A stretch of 64,000 nt of DNA from NCBI RefSeq assembly GCF_900108025.1, contig NZ_FNUS01000004.1:186001-250000 (forward strand), written 5' to 3'. Origin of the DNA: Halpernia humi. Lineage in GTDB: Bacteria; Bacteroidota; Bacteroidia; Flavobacteriales; Weeksellaceae. The notes beneath the pieces were generated by a model. That model did not search any database and was not told the DNA's origin. It saw only the letters and a list, made by a program, of their open reading frames with translations. Both the position numbers and the translations under genes were made by a program. Of the stretch, positions 16,820 to 26,738 are shown piece after piece. The first letter of the stretch is position 1, and each line of letters begins with the position of its first letter.

Positions 16820-17446
16820 ATGACTAACAATAAAGAAGTTTCTAATAAGAAACCACCACAGAAAAAGCTACAGTACATTAAGAAAAATGCATTTACCATA
16901 TTTATGGTAATTGCCGTCGGGATATTGCTTATCAGCCCCGATGCAAAATCATTTGTGCTGCGCCAACTAATGTCAACAGGAATTTTTAACGCGAGTATAG
17001 ACAAAAAGGATGCGGATACAGTAAGCCTTACAAATACTGATTTTACTTTTACGGACGGAAAAGGGAGCATACAAAATACCTCATCATTAAGAGGAAAAGT
17101 AGTGTTTATCAATTTTTGGGCATCTTGGTGTCCACCCTGTCGGGCTGAATTTCCATCTATTGAAACTCTGTATACCCAATTTAAGGATAACCCTGGCATT
17201 TTCTTTCTAACCCTCAACGAGGACAATGACCCGGCTGCGGGAAGGGCATATCTGGAAAAAGAAAATTTTTCAGTTCCAATGTATCAGTCCAGCGGTAATG
17301 TTCCAACGGAAGTGTTTTCCGGTTCATTACCAACAACCGTAGTATTGGATAAGAAAGGTAAAGTCAGGCTTCATCATACCGGATTTGCCAATTACGCATC
17401 TGAAAAATTTGTAAAGGAAATAGAAGAATTAATAAATGAACAATAA
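16820..17446 (+). CDS. TlpA-type membrane-anchored thioredoxin (copy 3)
   Basis: This 208-residue protein has a basic cytoplasmic N-terminus of about 25 residues (QKKLQYIKKN), one membrane helix (FTIFMVIAVGILLI) and a periplasmic thioredoxin domain with WASWCPPCRAEFPSIE (CPPC near 103-106) and GSLPTTVVLD. It is more diverged than the other two TlpA proteins in this operon, with CRAEF in place of CI-EMP. The gene begins 18 bases after copy 2 and its end overlaps the next ORF's possible upstream start. Confidence 0.85.
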   Translation: MTNNKEVSNKKPPQKKLQYIKKNAFTIFMVIAVGILLISPDAKSFVLRQLMSTGIFNASIDKKDADTVSLTNTDFTFTDGKGSIQNTSSLRGKVVFINFWASWCPPCRAEFPSIETLYTQFKDNPGIFFLTLNEDNDPAAGRAYLEKENFSVPMYQSSGNVPTEVFSGSLPTTVVLDKKGKVRLHHTGFANYASEKFVKEIEELINEQ

Positions 17447-17456
17447 AAACAATAAA

Positions 17457-17912
17457 ATGAAAAAACTACAAGCTTTGCTAATAGCCGTACTATGTTTTAT
17501 GTCTATTAGCATTTTTGCGCAACAAAAACCAGATACCACTTTTGAGCCCGCGAAAGCATACAAAAAACATTACAATGCGCTTTATATCTTGAACGAAGCA
17601 GAGGATAAAAAAATAAAGGGGATCCTTCGCAACATCAATAATGTACTAAGTGACCCACGGTTGAAAGGTAAATTACAGATAGAAGTCCTTGCGTTTTCTG
17701 ACGGTGTGGAAATGTATAAAAAAGCTAACAGCTACCAAAAATTATTGGTTGCACTCAAAGATAAGGGCGTTTTATTTGTCCAGTGTTCTAAAACAATGGA
17801 AGAACGAAAAATTGACAAGAACGAATTGTTTGATTTTGTGAACTACGTCCCTAGCGGTAATGGAGAAATTATATTAAGGCAATACGAAGGCTGGGCAATT
17901 GTTCATCCATAA
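17457..17912 (+). CDS. Secreted DsrE/DsrF-like protein
   Basis: The start at 17457 (MKKLQALLIAVLCFMSISIFAQ) gives a clean signal peptide; the ATG at 17436 would overlap the previous gene. The mature domain has the DsrE-like pattern: YNALYILNEAEDKKI, ILRNINNVLSDPRLKGKL-IEVLAF-DGVEMYKK, GVLFVQCSKTM (a single conserved cysteine) and ELFDFVNYVPSGNGEIILRQYEGWAIVHP. DsrE-family proteins carry sulfane sulfur on a cysteine during sulfur oxidation or tRNA thiolation, although this secreted subgroup is uncharacterised. It links the thioredoxin operon to sulfur trafficking. Confidence 0.8.
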   Translation: MKKLQALLIAVLCFMSISIFAQQKPDTTFEPAKAYKKHYNALYILNEAEDKKIKGILRNINNVLSDPRLKGKLQIEVLAFSDGVEMYKKANSYQKLLVALKDKGVLFVQCSKTMEERKIDKNELFDFVNYVPSGNGEIILRQYEGWAIVHP

Positions 17913-17945
17913 TCAAAAATGCTTTAAAACTTTAAATTATATATA

Positions 17946-19334
17946 ATGGAATTATCAATAGGATTTATAAATGATGTACACGGTTATCTTGAACCACACC
18001 CAGAACTATTTTATGGTAAGGACGGGGAATTTATTAAAACAGCAGGAGGCTATGCAAAAATCGCCTCTGTTTTCGAGAAGATAAGAAAAGAGAATGAACA
18101 CACCTTGTTTTTTGACGGAGGCGATACCTTTCACGGAACCTTACCCGTAGTGGCTTCCAGAGGCGAAGTACTAATTCCAATTTTAAACAAACTTAGTTTT
18201 AGTGCAATGGTGGGACATTGGGATTTTGCCTATAGGCCGGAACATCTTTTAGCATTAGATAAACTACTTAATTATCCCGTATTAGGTGTCAATGTTTATA
18301 AGGATGACGGTACCCTACTGCTGAAACCGTATTCATTTATTGAGGTAGGTAATCAAAAAATTGCTGTAATCGGTATTTGTGCCAATATTATCGATAAGAC
18401 GATGCCCGCTAAGTTCAAACAAGGAATTTATGTAACTGACGGAATGGATGAAATAAACGGTTATGTAAAAGAAGTAAAGGGATTGGGAGCAAGTTTGGTC
18501 ATATTACTTTCGCACAATGGCTACCCGCAGGATATTGAATTACTTAAAAGTACAACAGGAATTGATATATGTTTAAGTGCGCACACCCACAACAGAATAT
18601 ATGAACCTGTAAAAGTAAAAGATACCATAATAATACAGTGTGGTTGCCACGGCTCTTTTGTGGGACATCTTAAACTTTCCATCGTAGATAATAAAATTAT
18701 AAATTATCAATACAAGCTTATAGAAGTGAACGAAGATGTTGCGAGCCATAAACCAGTAGAACATATTGTAAATGACATTATGGCTTCATACAGAAACTTG
18801 CAAGAAGATGTTGTTGGGAGAACGAATACCATATTACATCGGTATGATGCTTTCTCATCATCTATGGATAATCTGTTATTAAAAGCAATTAGCAAGGCTG
18901 CTGGTGTAAACATAGCATTTTCTAACGGATGGCGTTACGGTGCGCCTATTGATAAAGGAAATATTACGATGTGGGATTTGTACAGTATGGTTCCTATGAA
19001 CCCAATCATTTCTACCGTTGATATGACGGGACAAGAGATCATTGATATGTTGGAAGAAAACTTTGAACGTACTTTTTCAGCTAATCCTATGAAACAAATG
19101 GGCGGTTACTGTAAACGATATTTAGGATTACAGATCAAATTCCACATTGAAAATCCGTATGGCTATCGTATTGAGGAAATCTACTACGAGAACGAACATT
19201 TAAAAAAACAAAAAACATATAAGGTTGCCTATATCACTGAACAAGGTGTGTCAGAAAAATATGGAACCAACAGAACACATTTAAAAGTAACTGCGGTACA
19301 AGCTCTTGTTGATTATTTAAAAACAAATTCCTAA
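17946..19334 (+). CDS. SoxB/5'-nucleotidase-like dimetal phosphoesterase (cytoplasmic form)
   Basis: This 462-residue protein has the 5'-nucleotidase architecture: a metallophosphoesterase domain (1-250) and a 5'-nucleotidase C-terminal domain (about 290-440). Metal motifs are NDVHGYLEPH, DGGDTFHGT, MVGHWDFAY, LSHNGYPQDIEL and LSAHTHN. The GHWDF motif replaces the GNHE/D of true nucleotidases and is the signature of SoxB, the manganese thiosulfohydrolase of the Sox sulfur-oxidation pathway; CHGSFVGHL also fits SoxB. Unlike SoxB there is no signal peptide or Tat motif. It lies 33 bases after the DsrE-like gene and ends the operon. Sulfate-ester or sulfane-sulfur hydrolysis is inferred; nucleotidase activity remains possible. 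Confidence 0.75.
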   Translation: MELSIGFINDVHGYLEPHPELFYGKDGEFIKTAGGYAKIASVFEKIRKENEHTLFFDGGDTFHGTLPVVASRGEVLIPILNKLSFSAMVGHWDFAYRPEHLLALDKLLNYPVLGVNVYKDDGTLLLKPYSFIEVGNQKIAVIGICANIIDKTMPAKFKQGIYVTDGMDEINGYVKEVKGLGASLVILLSHNGYPQDIELLKSTTGIDICLSAHTHNRIYEPVKVKDTIIIQCGCHGSFVGHLKLSIVDNKIINYQYKLIEVNEDVASHKPVEHIVNDIMASYRNLQEDVVGRTNTILHRYDAFSSSMDNLLLKAISKAAGVNIAFSNGWRYGAPIDKGNITMWDLYSMVPMNPIISTVDMTGQEIIDMLEENFERTFSANPMKQMGGYCKRYLGLQIKFHIENPYGYRIEEIYYENEHLKKQKTYKVAYITEQGVSEKYGTNRTHLKVTAVQALVDYLKTNS

Positions 19335-19423
19335 CACCATAAATCTTTTTGCAATGAAAACCACATAGCTAAAATTATATCGGGGTTCTTACCCATTACG
19401 ATTTTAATCTTAAACTAAAATCT

Positions 19424-20254
19424 ATGGAAAAATACTATAATGAATGCGTACAGAAACTCGAAGAAAAAATCAAGGAGTTGACATTGGAAGTAGATGACCC
19501 AATCTTACTGCCACAGGAAGTTATTGTGCTTATAGTAGATTGCTTATCAAAGTTAAAAGAATTTGTATTAAAACGAGGTTTTAAAAATAAACAAGAAGAA
19601 ATCTACTTCTTTAAAAAGTTGAAACCTGTTATTCTGTCCAAATTAATTTATTACAATGCTATTTATAAGATAGAAACCAAAAAGCCTTATGGAAATGGGA
19701 AAACAATAAAGAAGTATATTGACAATGAATTAGCAAAACTAAAAAGATTTTTTGATAACAACCTCGAATTTTATAAGTATTATAGAACCAATAGCATCTA
19801 TCTTGATGAGAGGTATTTTGTAAGAGGTGGTTATGATGTGAGATTAAGCATAGATACTTACTATTTTGAAACTGATCACAATTTTACAACTTCACACGAC
19901 TATAAAGTAGCTAAAATAATTGCCAATGATTTGATACAAGTATATCTCGAAGACCAACTGAATAATAAAAATCAGAAAAAAGTATTTGATTATTCTTCAT
20001 TAAATTGGACTGGAAGTAAAACTGCTTTAACCGAATTGGTTTACGGCCTATATTCACAAGGAGTATTTGATAATGGTAATGCCGATTTAAAACTGATTGC
20101 TAAAACATTCGAATGTACCTTTAATATTGATTTGGGGGATTTCTATCATACATTTATGGAGCTTAAATCACGAAAAGTGAACAGGACAAAATTTCTTGAT
20201 AGTATGCGTGATACTTTGATCAAAAAAATGGATGAGGAGGATGAAGTAAAATAA
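19424..20254 (+). CDS. RteC-domain protein (copy 1), ICE regulator
   Basis: This 276-residue cytoplasmic protein is highly charged. It matches the RteC family of Bacteroides conjugative transposons: long N-terminal helices, KLKPVILSKLIYYNAIYKIE, a tyrosine-rich centre (FYKYYRTNSIYLDERYFVRG), then W-gSKTALTELVYGLYSQG and a C-terminal winged-helix-like region ending FYHTFMELKSRK--RTKFLD. In CTnDOT RteC activates excision genes in response to tetracycline. Whether this homologue does so is unknown. It is convergent with the methylase/helicase gene eight bases downstream, and a second homologue lies at 35001-35846. Confidence 0.8.
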   Translation: MEKYYNECVQKLEEKIKELTLEVDDPILLPQEVIVLIVDCLSKLKEFVLKRGFKNKQEEIYFFKKLKPVILSKLIYYNAIYKIETKKPYGNGKTIKKYIDNELAKLKRFFDNNLEFYKYYRTNSIYLDERYFVRGGYDVRLSIDTYYFETDHNFTTSHDYKVAKIIANDLIQVYLEDQLNNKNQKKVFDYSSLNWTGSKTALTELVYGLYSQGVFDNGNADLKLIAKTFECTFNIDLGDFYHTFMELKSRKVNRTKFLDSMRDTLIKKMDEEDEVK

Positions 20255-20262
20255 CTTTCTTA

Positions 20263-23200
20263 TTAAATTCCTCTTGATAGATGAATTGTAATAGCTTTTG
20301 TTTGTTCATTCTCTTTTGAAATTTTTATAGTTTGCTTCTGTTTTTCGGTTTGTTCTGCTGGTTCTTCTTTAGGTTCCGGAGTGATAGACAACTGTATCTT
20401 CCGTTCAACGGCAGCCAGTTCCGTTTTGAGTTCGCTCAATCGACTCTCTTTAGACCACATACCGTTTACCACGTTCTGAAGAACAGGTAAATCCTTCTGT
20501 ATTTCCGCAATTTTCTTTTGCTCCTGCTCGATATAGCCCGGCAATTTCTCCAGTGCATTAAGAAAGTTCATAGCCGCCAGCTTCTCATCTTTAGCAATTA
20601 AACCGTTGTTGTAGGTATATTTGATATTGCCCTCTCCCTGCACTAAAAAGCGGTTTACCCGTATATCCACGCCCTCCTTTTCGGACATTTCGGTTTTGAC
20701 ATACAAGGTAAATCCGTACAGGCTTCCTATTTCTTCATACTGACCTCCGGTGCGGGCTTTGTCCGCAAGCTGGTTAAGCTTTGCACCGATTTGTTTTATA
20801 TCCGCATTGGGCGGTAAACCGTCCAACTGTACAGGATTTGCAATTGTACCATCCGAACGTTTTTGAATACGCCCTTGTAGATTATTCCAATCAAGGCTCA
20901 TACGGTCAAAGCGGGATTGGGCTTTATCAAGTTCAGCCGTATAGTCTTCCAATTTGTACTTCGCACTATACTTTGAACGGTTGAACGCCTGTTTTTCGCT
21001 TTCTAACCCCGCAATCTGTTTTTCTAATTTAGCTTTATCCAACAGGTCGGTATTTCCTGATAGGATAGCCACATATTCCGAAAAATTCATTCCCGATTTT
21101 TCGTCCATACTGCCCTCGTCAATGGTTCGTTTGCCGAGATTGTTGTTTTTCAATTGGTCTATGAATAGTTGTTTATTGTATAGTAGGTTAAACTTATAGC
21201 TGTCCAATGATTTTTCTACGGCATAAATGATTACATCTACTTTATTACCTGCGAAGAACTTGGCAATTTCATTGCCTTTGCGAACAGCTCTGCCGTCCCT
21301 TTGGGCAAGGTCACTTGGTCGCCACGGTGTATCCAAATGGTGAACAGCAACGGCTCTTTTTTGTGCGTTAACTCCTGTGCCCAACATACTTGTAGAACCG
21401 AAAAGTATGCGGATTTTACCTTCATTCATTCCTTTGATAAGCTCTTTGCGTTGCTTGTCATTTTTTGCTTCCTGAATAAAACGTACTTCGTTCGCAGGGA
21501 TACCGTGGTCTTCCACAAGCTTGCGTTTGATTTCGGAATACACATTCCATTCGCCTGGCTTGTAGGTTCCCAAATCGGAGAAAACAAACTGCGTTCCTTT
21601 TTGTGCATTATATTGGTTGTAATATTTAGCAATGTTGTCCGCACAATGCGAAGCCTTATTGTCGGGGTGGTCATCATACGCACCGCTTACCATCCGCATA
21701 TCCAAAGACATCTTACGGGCATAATCAGTAGCGATGAGCATTTTTGCCTTTTCTTCAGATGGAGATAAAGGAGCTCTTCCTAATAAAGAAGCATTTCCCG
21801 ATTTGGCAAATTCCATTAGTTTTTGAATAAACACTTCCTGATCGGGTGTAGGTGGTATGTTATATAATACCTCATTCTTGTTAGGGCGGTCAATGCCTAT
21901 ATCTTTTGCCGTCCGGTAATCTGTGATTTCCGAGTAGAATTGCGCCAGCTCCGGCACTTTGATAAAGTAGCGGAAACGTTCTTTTGCGACAATGTTGTTA
22001 GCAACCGAAAATTCATAATCGGTCGTTTTCCTTGCATAGATGGCTGCCCACGCATCAAAGGAATGGATACCCTGTTTTTCCATTGCTCGTGGTCGCAGGT
22101 ATTTGAACAGCAGGTACAGTTCCGTCAGTGAGTTGCTGATGGTAGTCCCTGAAAGAAAGGTTGCTCCCATATCTGCATTGGTGCGTTCCTGAATGGTACG
22201 GATAGCAAAGAGCAGGTTCAATGCCTTTTGGCTGCCATCCACATTGCCCAATCCGGCAACCCTTGTATGCCGTGTATTGAACATTAGGTTTTTGAATTGA
22301 TGACTTTCATCTACGAACAAATGGTCAATGCCCATCATCTTAAAGTCCACCACGTCATCTTTGCGGTTCTCAATATCGTGTTGCAGGGTTTTGAGTTTTA
22401 CTTCGAGATTTTCTTTCCGCTTGATTACTCCGGCAAGCATCCCTCTGGTAACTTCCTTGCCTTGCGATTGCAGGGCATCAAGGTTACGCTCTACGCTGTC
22501 TAATTCTATTTGGAGTATTTCTTTTTGAATTTCGGGGCTTTGGGGTATCATTCCGAATTGGTCGTGAGTGAGGATTACACAATCCCAATCGTTATTTTTA
22601 ATATCCCCGAAAATCCGTAGGCGTTTTTGAGGTGTAAAATCCTCTTTACCCGGAAACAGGATTTTAGCGTGTGGGTAAGCAGTGCGGTACGCTTCGGCAA
22701 TTTCGTGAACATTGCTTTTCAGCCCGATAATCATCGGTTTGTGTGCCAGTCCCAAACGCTTCATTTCCTGTGCTGCCGTACACATAACCAACGTTTTTCC
22801 TGCACCTACTTCGTGGTCGCAGATAGCACCGTTGTTCAGCTTTATCATCCAAACCGTGTCCTTTTGGCTTGAATACAGGTCTTCAATGCCCAATGCCTTA
22901 CGGTCTAATCCCGGAAAGTCCTGATGCGTTCCGTCATAGTTTGGTCGGACAAAGCAGTTAAAAGTATCGTTGTATTGGTCGGTCAGCCTGTTTTTAAACT
23001 CATCATTTTGGGCGTGGAGCCATTCAGTAAAGGCGGTACGGATTTCGTCAATCTTGGTGTTCGCCATTTGTATGGCTTCCATATCCCGTACCTTGACCTC
23101 TTGGTCGCCAACCATCACTTTTTTGGTAATATCAGGCGTGGTATTGACAAGGGCGTGTTTGAGCAGGGCAATCCCGTCAAACGTCCGGCTTTCGGCTTTG

Positions 23201-25692
23201 ACGGCGTATTTCTCCCAAATGTGCATATTCCTCTGATGGCACTTTACGGAAAAGTCATCGGAGCTTTCGGAATAATGAACGAGTACATCTGCATCGAACA
23301 GGTGTGAAGCAAAACGGGCGTAAATGCCTGTGGGTATCCAGCGTTCGCCCAAATTAAAATCGAGTTCCTCAAACTCAATTCGTCTTGGTCGGGCTTCTTC
23401 CAAAACGGTAAGGCTTGTTTTGGCTTCGGTATCATTGGGATTGTTTTCAATGTAGTTCTGTACCTCTTGGGCTTTCTCTACTACATTGCCCGCAATCCAG
23501 CGTTCGGATATTTCATATTCCTTTTGCAAAGGATTGTAGTAAATGCGACCGTGTAAGGCTTCTTTCAAAGCATCATCGGTCATACAGCTGATTTCGGACA
23601 TATAGTCCAAATGCACGCTTCCGTATTTGTTCAGCGAAGCTGCTAACGCTTCTTCGGGATTGTCCGTTGCTATGGTTAAGGTGGAGAAACTTACAGGACG
23701 GCTGAATATATCCGCCTTATGGGTTACGCCACCAACGACACGCTCCAAATAAGGGATTTCCTTGCCGGAGCTATCCGTTTTGATGAGCTTGATATTATCT
23801 GCACTGTTGAGATTTCCGTACCTTTTGACAAAGGCATCGTAAAGGCGGTTAAGGGTTTCCCGTTCTTCCTTGTGTTCGGTCTGAAACTTTGCCTCTTTAT
23901 TGTAAAGCTCTTGGTAAACATCACGTACAGCAATGTACGCTTCGGCTCTTGCTTTCTGTAAGGTCGGTAAAGCTAAAGGGTGGAAAACTGCCGTACCGTC
24001 TGATGTATCTACATCTTGGAGATGACCGACCCAACCATTATCTACAACAAGGCAATCGTTACGATGGAACGGATGCAGTTTGCCACCATAAGGAGCAGGT
24101 TCGGGAATGGTGTCGGGAACGGCTGGTTGAGCATCTTGGCCATTCCCGTTTATTTGTGAAAACAGGTCGCCGATAGCTTCCTGTTTTTTACCATTGGTAG
24201 ATGTATTTCCATTGGTGGCTCTATTAGTAACAGGGGGCGTATAAGGTTGCTGCATCGCACTGCTGAACAGGTCAGGTAGGCGACCTATTGCACCTCTTCT
24301 TTTGTTGGTGCTTTGCCTTTTAACTTGTGTCGTTCTTTTGGGTGGAGCAGCAACCATTACAGGCTCGTCCACATTTTCAAACAAGTCGAAGATGCTTAGT
24401 TGCTTTAATTCCTGCGGACTTTCCCGATTGATTATAGGAACAGATAAAGATTGTATTTCCGGTTGAATGGTTACAGGTTCGATAACCGGAGGTATAACCG
24501 TTGGTTCAATCGGAATTTGTATTACAGGCTCATCGTTTCGTTCGCCTTTATATAAACTCAAATTCAGGTACTTTCCAAAATCTTCGGAAAGCATTTGTTT
24601 GAGGTCTTTGGCAATTCCATTAACGCCGTCTTTATGAGTATAGATGAGTGCAGGTTGTCCGTAAGGGTCGGTATCTAATTTACGGTCGGTATGCACAATT
24701 CTTGTGCTGTCCTGAAAGAGCGAATTGCCCGGAGTATTGTATTCTGTTTGCCTGCTTTGGCAAAACAGTTCCTCGGCTTCGGTCAGGCTTTGTTTTGCCG
24801 TATTCTTTTGCAGGATAATCAAATCACTGCCAACTTCTGTACCTGCATAATCTGTAAACAAGTTGTTGGGCAGGCGAATAACTGAAATGAGATTATTATC
24901 CTGCATTAACGCCCTGCGTATGGGTTCGTTCTTGGGGCTATTGGGGATGCCCTGCGAAGTAACATAAGCCAATATGCCACCATCACGGAGCATATCTGCA
25001 CCTTTCAGAAAGAAGTAATTGTGTATGCTTCGGGCTGCCTGTACTTTTGCGCTGTCTTTGTTGCGGGAATAGGAAAGGTCGAAAACGGAAGTATCTCCAA
25101 ACGGTATGTTGCTGGCGATTACATCATAGCTGTTTTGTTCCTTTTCGGGAATTTCCTCAAAGCCACTTACACGGATATTGCTTTCGGGATAAAGCTGCTT
25201 TAAAATCTTGCCTGTGAGCAAATCCTTTTCATAGGCGGTAACACTGGCTTTTTGATTTTCCGAAAAGGATTGTACGAATGAGCCGATACCTGCGGAGGGG
25301 TCGAGAAATTTATCAATGTTCAGACCGCTATCACGCAAGGTTGTGGAAATAGTATCTATGACCTGTGGCGGTGTATAAAAAGCCGTCAGTACAGAGCTCT
25401 TCATACTGTCCACATACCTGTGGTATTGCTTTTCGTCTTCTGAATTTTCTTTGAGCAGTTGGTGGAGTTCCTGCGTAATCGGGAAAAGGTCGTGTTCTGT
25501 CTTTCTCCAATTGTTGATGTCTATTTCGTTTGCTATGGGGTTCAACACGAATTTAAGACCGCCAAATCCGCTATAACGCATCATTGACAGTCTTTCGCCT
25601 ACAGTGGCTTGCCGTTTCTCCTTTTCCAGTTTAAAAGCAATTCGCAGGGCATCAATGTTCTGTTGGAGATGTTGCTTTTTACTGAAGCCCAT
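20263..25692 (-). CDS. Giant DNA methylase/helicase of Bacteroidota ICEs (DarB/BmhA-like)
   Basis: This 1809-residue protein has an N-terminal N6-adenine methyltransferase-like domain with motif [12 protein letters not shown] (129-139) and motif IV SNIPFGD (194-200). A proline- and glutamine-rich linker (about 400-540) follows, then an SF2/Snf2-like helicase with Walker A HEVGAGKT (near 960), DESHQFKN (near 1130), SGTTISNSL and motif [13 protein letters not shown] (near 1467), and a coiled-coil tail. Such methylase-helicases are hallmark genes of Bacteroidota conjugative transposons and resemble phage P1 DarB, an antirestriction protein. A role in protecting or remodelling transferred DNA is inferred. 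The DUF1896 gene overlaps its start by 14 bases. Confidence 0.85.
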   Translation of the reverse strand: MGFSKKQHLQQNIDALRIAFKLEKEKRQATVGERLSMMRYSGFGGLKFVLNPIANEIDINNWRKTEHDLFPITQELHQLLKENSEDEKQYHRYVDSMKSSVLTAFYTPPQVIDTISTTLRDSGLNIDKFLDPSAGIGSFVQSFSENQKASVTAYEKDLLTGKILKQLYPESNIRVSGFEEIPEKEQNSYDVIASNIPFGDTSVFDLSYSRNKDSAKVQAARSIHNYFFLKGADMLRDGGILAYVTSQGIPNSPKNEPIRRALMQDNNLISVIRLPNNLFTDYAGTEVGSDLIILQKNTAKQSLTEAEELFCQSRQTEYNTPGNSLFQDSTRIVHTDRKLDTDPYGQPALIYTHKDGVNGIAKDLKQMLSEDFGKYLNLSLYKGERNDEPVIQIPIEPTVIPPVIEPVTIQPEIQSLSVPIINRESPQELKQLSIFDLFENVDEPVMVAAPPKRTTQVKRQSTNKRRGAIGRLPDLFSSAMQQPYTPPVTNRATNGNTSTNGKKQEAIGDLFSQINGNGQDAQPAVPDTIPEPAPYGGKLHPFHRNDCLVVDNGWVGHLQDVDTSDGTAVFHPLALPTLQKARAEAYIAVRDVYQELYNKEAKFQTEHKEERETLNRLYDAFVKRYGNLNSADNIKLIKTDSSGKEIPYLERVVGGVTHKADIFSRPVSFSTLTIATDNPEEALAASLNKYGSVHLDYMSEISCMTDDALKEALHGRIYYNPLQKEYEISERWIAGNVVEKAQEVQNYIENNPNDTEAKTSLTVLEEARPRRIEFEELDFNLGERWIPTGIYARFASHLFDADVLVHYSESSDDFSVKCHQRNMHIWEKYAVKAESRTFDGIALLKHALVNTTPDITKKVMVGDQEVKVRDMEAIQMANTKIDEIRTAFTEWLHAQNDEFKNRLTDQYNDTFNCFVRPNYDGTHQDFPGLDRKALGIEDLYSSQKDTVWMIKLNNGAICDHEVGAGKTLVMCTAAQEMKRLGLAHKPMIIGLKSNVHEIAEAYRTAYPHAKILFPGKEDFTPQKRLRIFGDIKNNDWDCVILTHDQFGMIPQSPEIQKEILQIELDSVERNLDALQSQGKEVTRGMLAGVIKRKENLEVKLKTLQHDIENRKDDVVDFKMMGIDHLFVDESHQFKNLMFNTRHTRVAGLGNVDGSQKALNLLFAIRTIQERTNADMGATFLSGTTISNSLTELYLLFKYLRPRAMEKQGIHSFDAWAAIYARKTTDYEFSVANNIVAKERFRYFIKVPELAQFYSEITDYRTAKDIGIDRPNKNEVLYNIPPTPDQEVFIQKLMEFAKSGNASLLGRAPLSPSEEKAKMLIATDYARKMSLDMRMVSGAYDDHPDNKASHCADNIAKYYNQYNAQKGTQFVFSDLGTYKPGEWNVYSEIKRKLVEDHGIPANEVRFIQEAKNDKQRKELIKGMNEGKIRILFGSTSMLGTGVNAQKRAVAVHHLDTPWRPSDLAQRDGRAVRKGNEIAKFFAGNKVDVIIYAVEKSLDSYKFNLLYNKQLFIDQLKNNNLGKRTIDEGSMDEKSGMNFSEYVAILSGNTDLLDKAKLEKQIAGLESEKQAFNRSKYSAKYKLEDYTAELDKAQSRFDRMSLDWNNLQGRIQKRSDGTIANPVQLDGLPPNADIKQIGAKLNQLADKARTGGQYEEIGSLYGFTLYVKTEMSEKEGVDIRVNRFLVQGEGNIKYTYNNGLIAKDEKLAAMNFLNALEKLPGYIEQEQKKIAEIQKDLPVLQNVVNGMWSKESRLSELKTELAAVERKIQLSITPEPKEEPAEQTEKQKQTIKISKENEQTKAITIHLSRGI

Positions 25693-26116
25693 TTTCCTCT
25701 ATCCATATTGCGATGGTTCCGGTTATTTCGGTATAGAGCAGGTCAAACTCATAACCGTATGCGAAGTCATCGGTTAGTTCATAGCCGGAGAAAACAGGCT
25801 CACAAATGGGAAACATTTTAAGGGCGAACGGTCGCAGTTCCTCGTCTGCCATTAGGGTATCGAACTCATTGCATACGACTTGAAAAACCGTATCGAATTT
25901 GGAGAAGTGCAAGCCCTCAAAAAGAATGTAATTGGCTATTTCGTTGCATTGCTCAATGGCGTTTCCCGAACTAAAAGCACCCTCGTAGGCATTGGCAGCC
26001 CACGAAGAACGTTGCTCAATAAATTTTTGGTCGTTTGCCTTTTCGGGGAAGCTGGTGTTTAATAATTCTTGCAGTCGTAACCTGAAATACGATAAGTCTT
26101 TTTGCTGTGTATCCAT
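25679..26116 (-). CDS. DUF1896 family protein, partner of the methylase/helicase
   Basis: This acidic 145-residue protein matches DUF1896: [20 protein letters not shown] near the N-terminus, [17 protein letters not shown] and repeated 'EFDTLMADE' / [12 protein letters not shown] segments. This family nearly always sits directly upstream of the giant methylase/helicase in Bacteroidota mobile elements, as here, with a 14-base overlap that suggests translational coupling. It may be a helicase or DNA-mimic accessory, but no function is established. Confidence 0.75.
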   Translation of the reverse strand: MDTQQKDLSYFRLRLQELLNTSFPEKANDQKFIEQRSSWAANAYEGAFSSGNAIEQCNEIANYILFEGLHFSKFDTVFQVVCNEFDTLMADEELRPFALKMFPICEPVFSGYELTDDFAYGYEFDLLYTEITGTIAIWIEENGLQ

Positions 26117-26187
26117 ACTATAATTTTTGTTTAGAATTTTGCTTGAAGCCTAAAATTATAGCAGTAGATAAGCCCCTTTGCAGAAGT

Positions 26188-26200
26188 GGCAGGGTTTGGC
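26188..26200 (-). promoter_or_regulatory. 13-base motif upstream of the DUF1896-methylase operon
   Basis: GGCAGGGTTTGGC (plus-strand reading) lies about 70 bases before the DUF1896 start. Two further copies, both GGCAGTGTTTGTC, occur at 34052-34064 and 34792-34804, each 40-75 bases before a minus-strand gene of the same mobile-element module. This position suggests a shared regulator-binding or promoter element; no function is proven. Confidence 0.3.
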
Positions 26201-26260
26201 TTTGAGAGGTAGGGTTTTACCACTTAGTAAATTGAAATAGAAACTTGAAAAGAATTAAGA

Positions 26261-26289
26261 TTTGAATATTTTTTCATAAACTACTTTTG
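26261..26289 (+). promoter_or_regulatory. Promoter of the arsenic operon
   Basis: A -33 element TTTG (26261-26264) and a -7 element TACTTTTG (26282-26289) are separated by 17 bases, matching the Bacteroidota pattern TTTG-N(17-23)-TAnnTTTG. The predicted transcript start is near 26296, just before the palindrome at 26304, so a bound repressor there would block transcription. arsR starts at 26336. Confidence 0.6.
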
Positions 26290-26303
26290 TGTTTAAATTT
26301 ATT

Positions 26304-26319
26304 ATCGTAATATTGCGAT
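26304..26319. promoter_or_regulatory. Candidate ArsR operator 1
   Basis: ATCGTAATATTGCGAT is a 16-base palindrome with one imperfect pair, between the promoter and arsR. The core TAATATTG resembles the centre of the second palindrome at 26691-26708. ArsR-family repressors bind such short A+T-rich palindromes. Confidence 0.6.
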
Positions 26320-26335
26320 GTAAAAATGTAAACTA

Positions 26336-26668
26336 ATGGGACTTACCAAATCAGAAATATTTACAGACCAACAGAATAAGCTGGCTTCTCGATTTAAAGT
26401 TTTGGCACATCCTGCAAGGATTGCTATACTTCAATATATCATCAATCAAGATGTCTGCATCTGTAACGATTTGGTTGAGGAATTAGGGTTGGCACAGGCA
26501 ACCATTTCACAACATCTAAAGGAATTAAAAAACATCGGTATCGTTCAGGGAACCATTGAGGGAAAATCTGTTTGCTATTGTATTGATGAAAAAGTATGGA
26601 ATGAAATTCAAGAGGAATTTAATGCGTTTTTCAATCAGGAGGTAAAAGTAACCAAGTGCTGCTCATAG
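26336..26668 (+). CDS. arsR: ArsR-family metalloregulatory repressor
   Basis: This 110-residue winged-helix protein has FKVLAHPARIAILQYI (alpha1-2), the metal-sensing helix motif DVCICNDLVEEL (cysteines 41 and 43) equivalent to the ELCVCDL site of arsenite sensors, a recognition helix GLAQATISQHLKELK, and a C-terminal cysteine pair (residues 108-109). Arsenite or antimonite binding to these cysteines would release the operator. It is the first gene of the operon, preceded by its own promoter and palindrome, so it is probably autoregulated. DNA between it and the next gene contains a second palindrome. Confidence 0.9.
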   Translation: MGLTKSEIFTDQQNKLASRFKVLAHPARIAILQYIINQDVCICNDLVEELGLAQATISQHLKELKNIGIVQGTIEGKSVCYCIDEKVWNEIQEEFNAFFNQEVKVTKCCS

Positions 26669-26690
26669 CATTTTTTTAATATTTAACATC

Positions 26691-26708
26691 GTTATATTGC
26701 AATATAAC
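26691..26708. promoter_or_regulatory. Candidate ArsR operator 2 (perfect palindrome)
   Basis: GTTATATTGCAATATAAC is a perfect 18-base palindrome in the 70-base gap between arsR and the DUF6428 gene, preceded by ATC as in operator 1. It would allow separate control of the downstream resistance genes. Confidence 0.6.
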
Positions 26709-26738
26709 ATTTATTGTACTACTTAAAATTCAGTTAAT

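Noticed and set aside
20781-25203. Many plus-strand ORFs (up to 155 codons) opposite the methylase/helicase gene
   Set aside because: All are contained in the coding sequence of the giant protein, with no recognisable domains or start signals.
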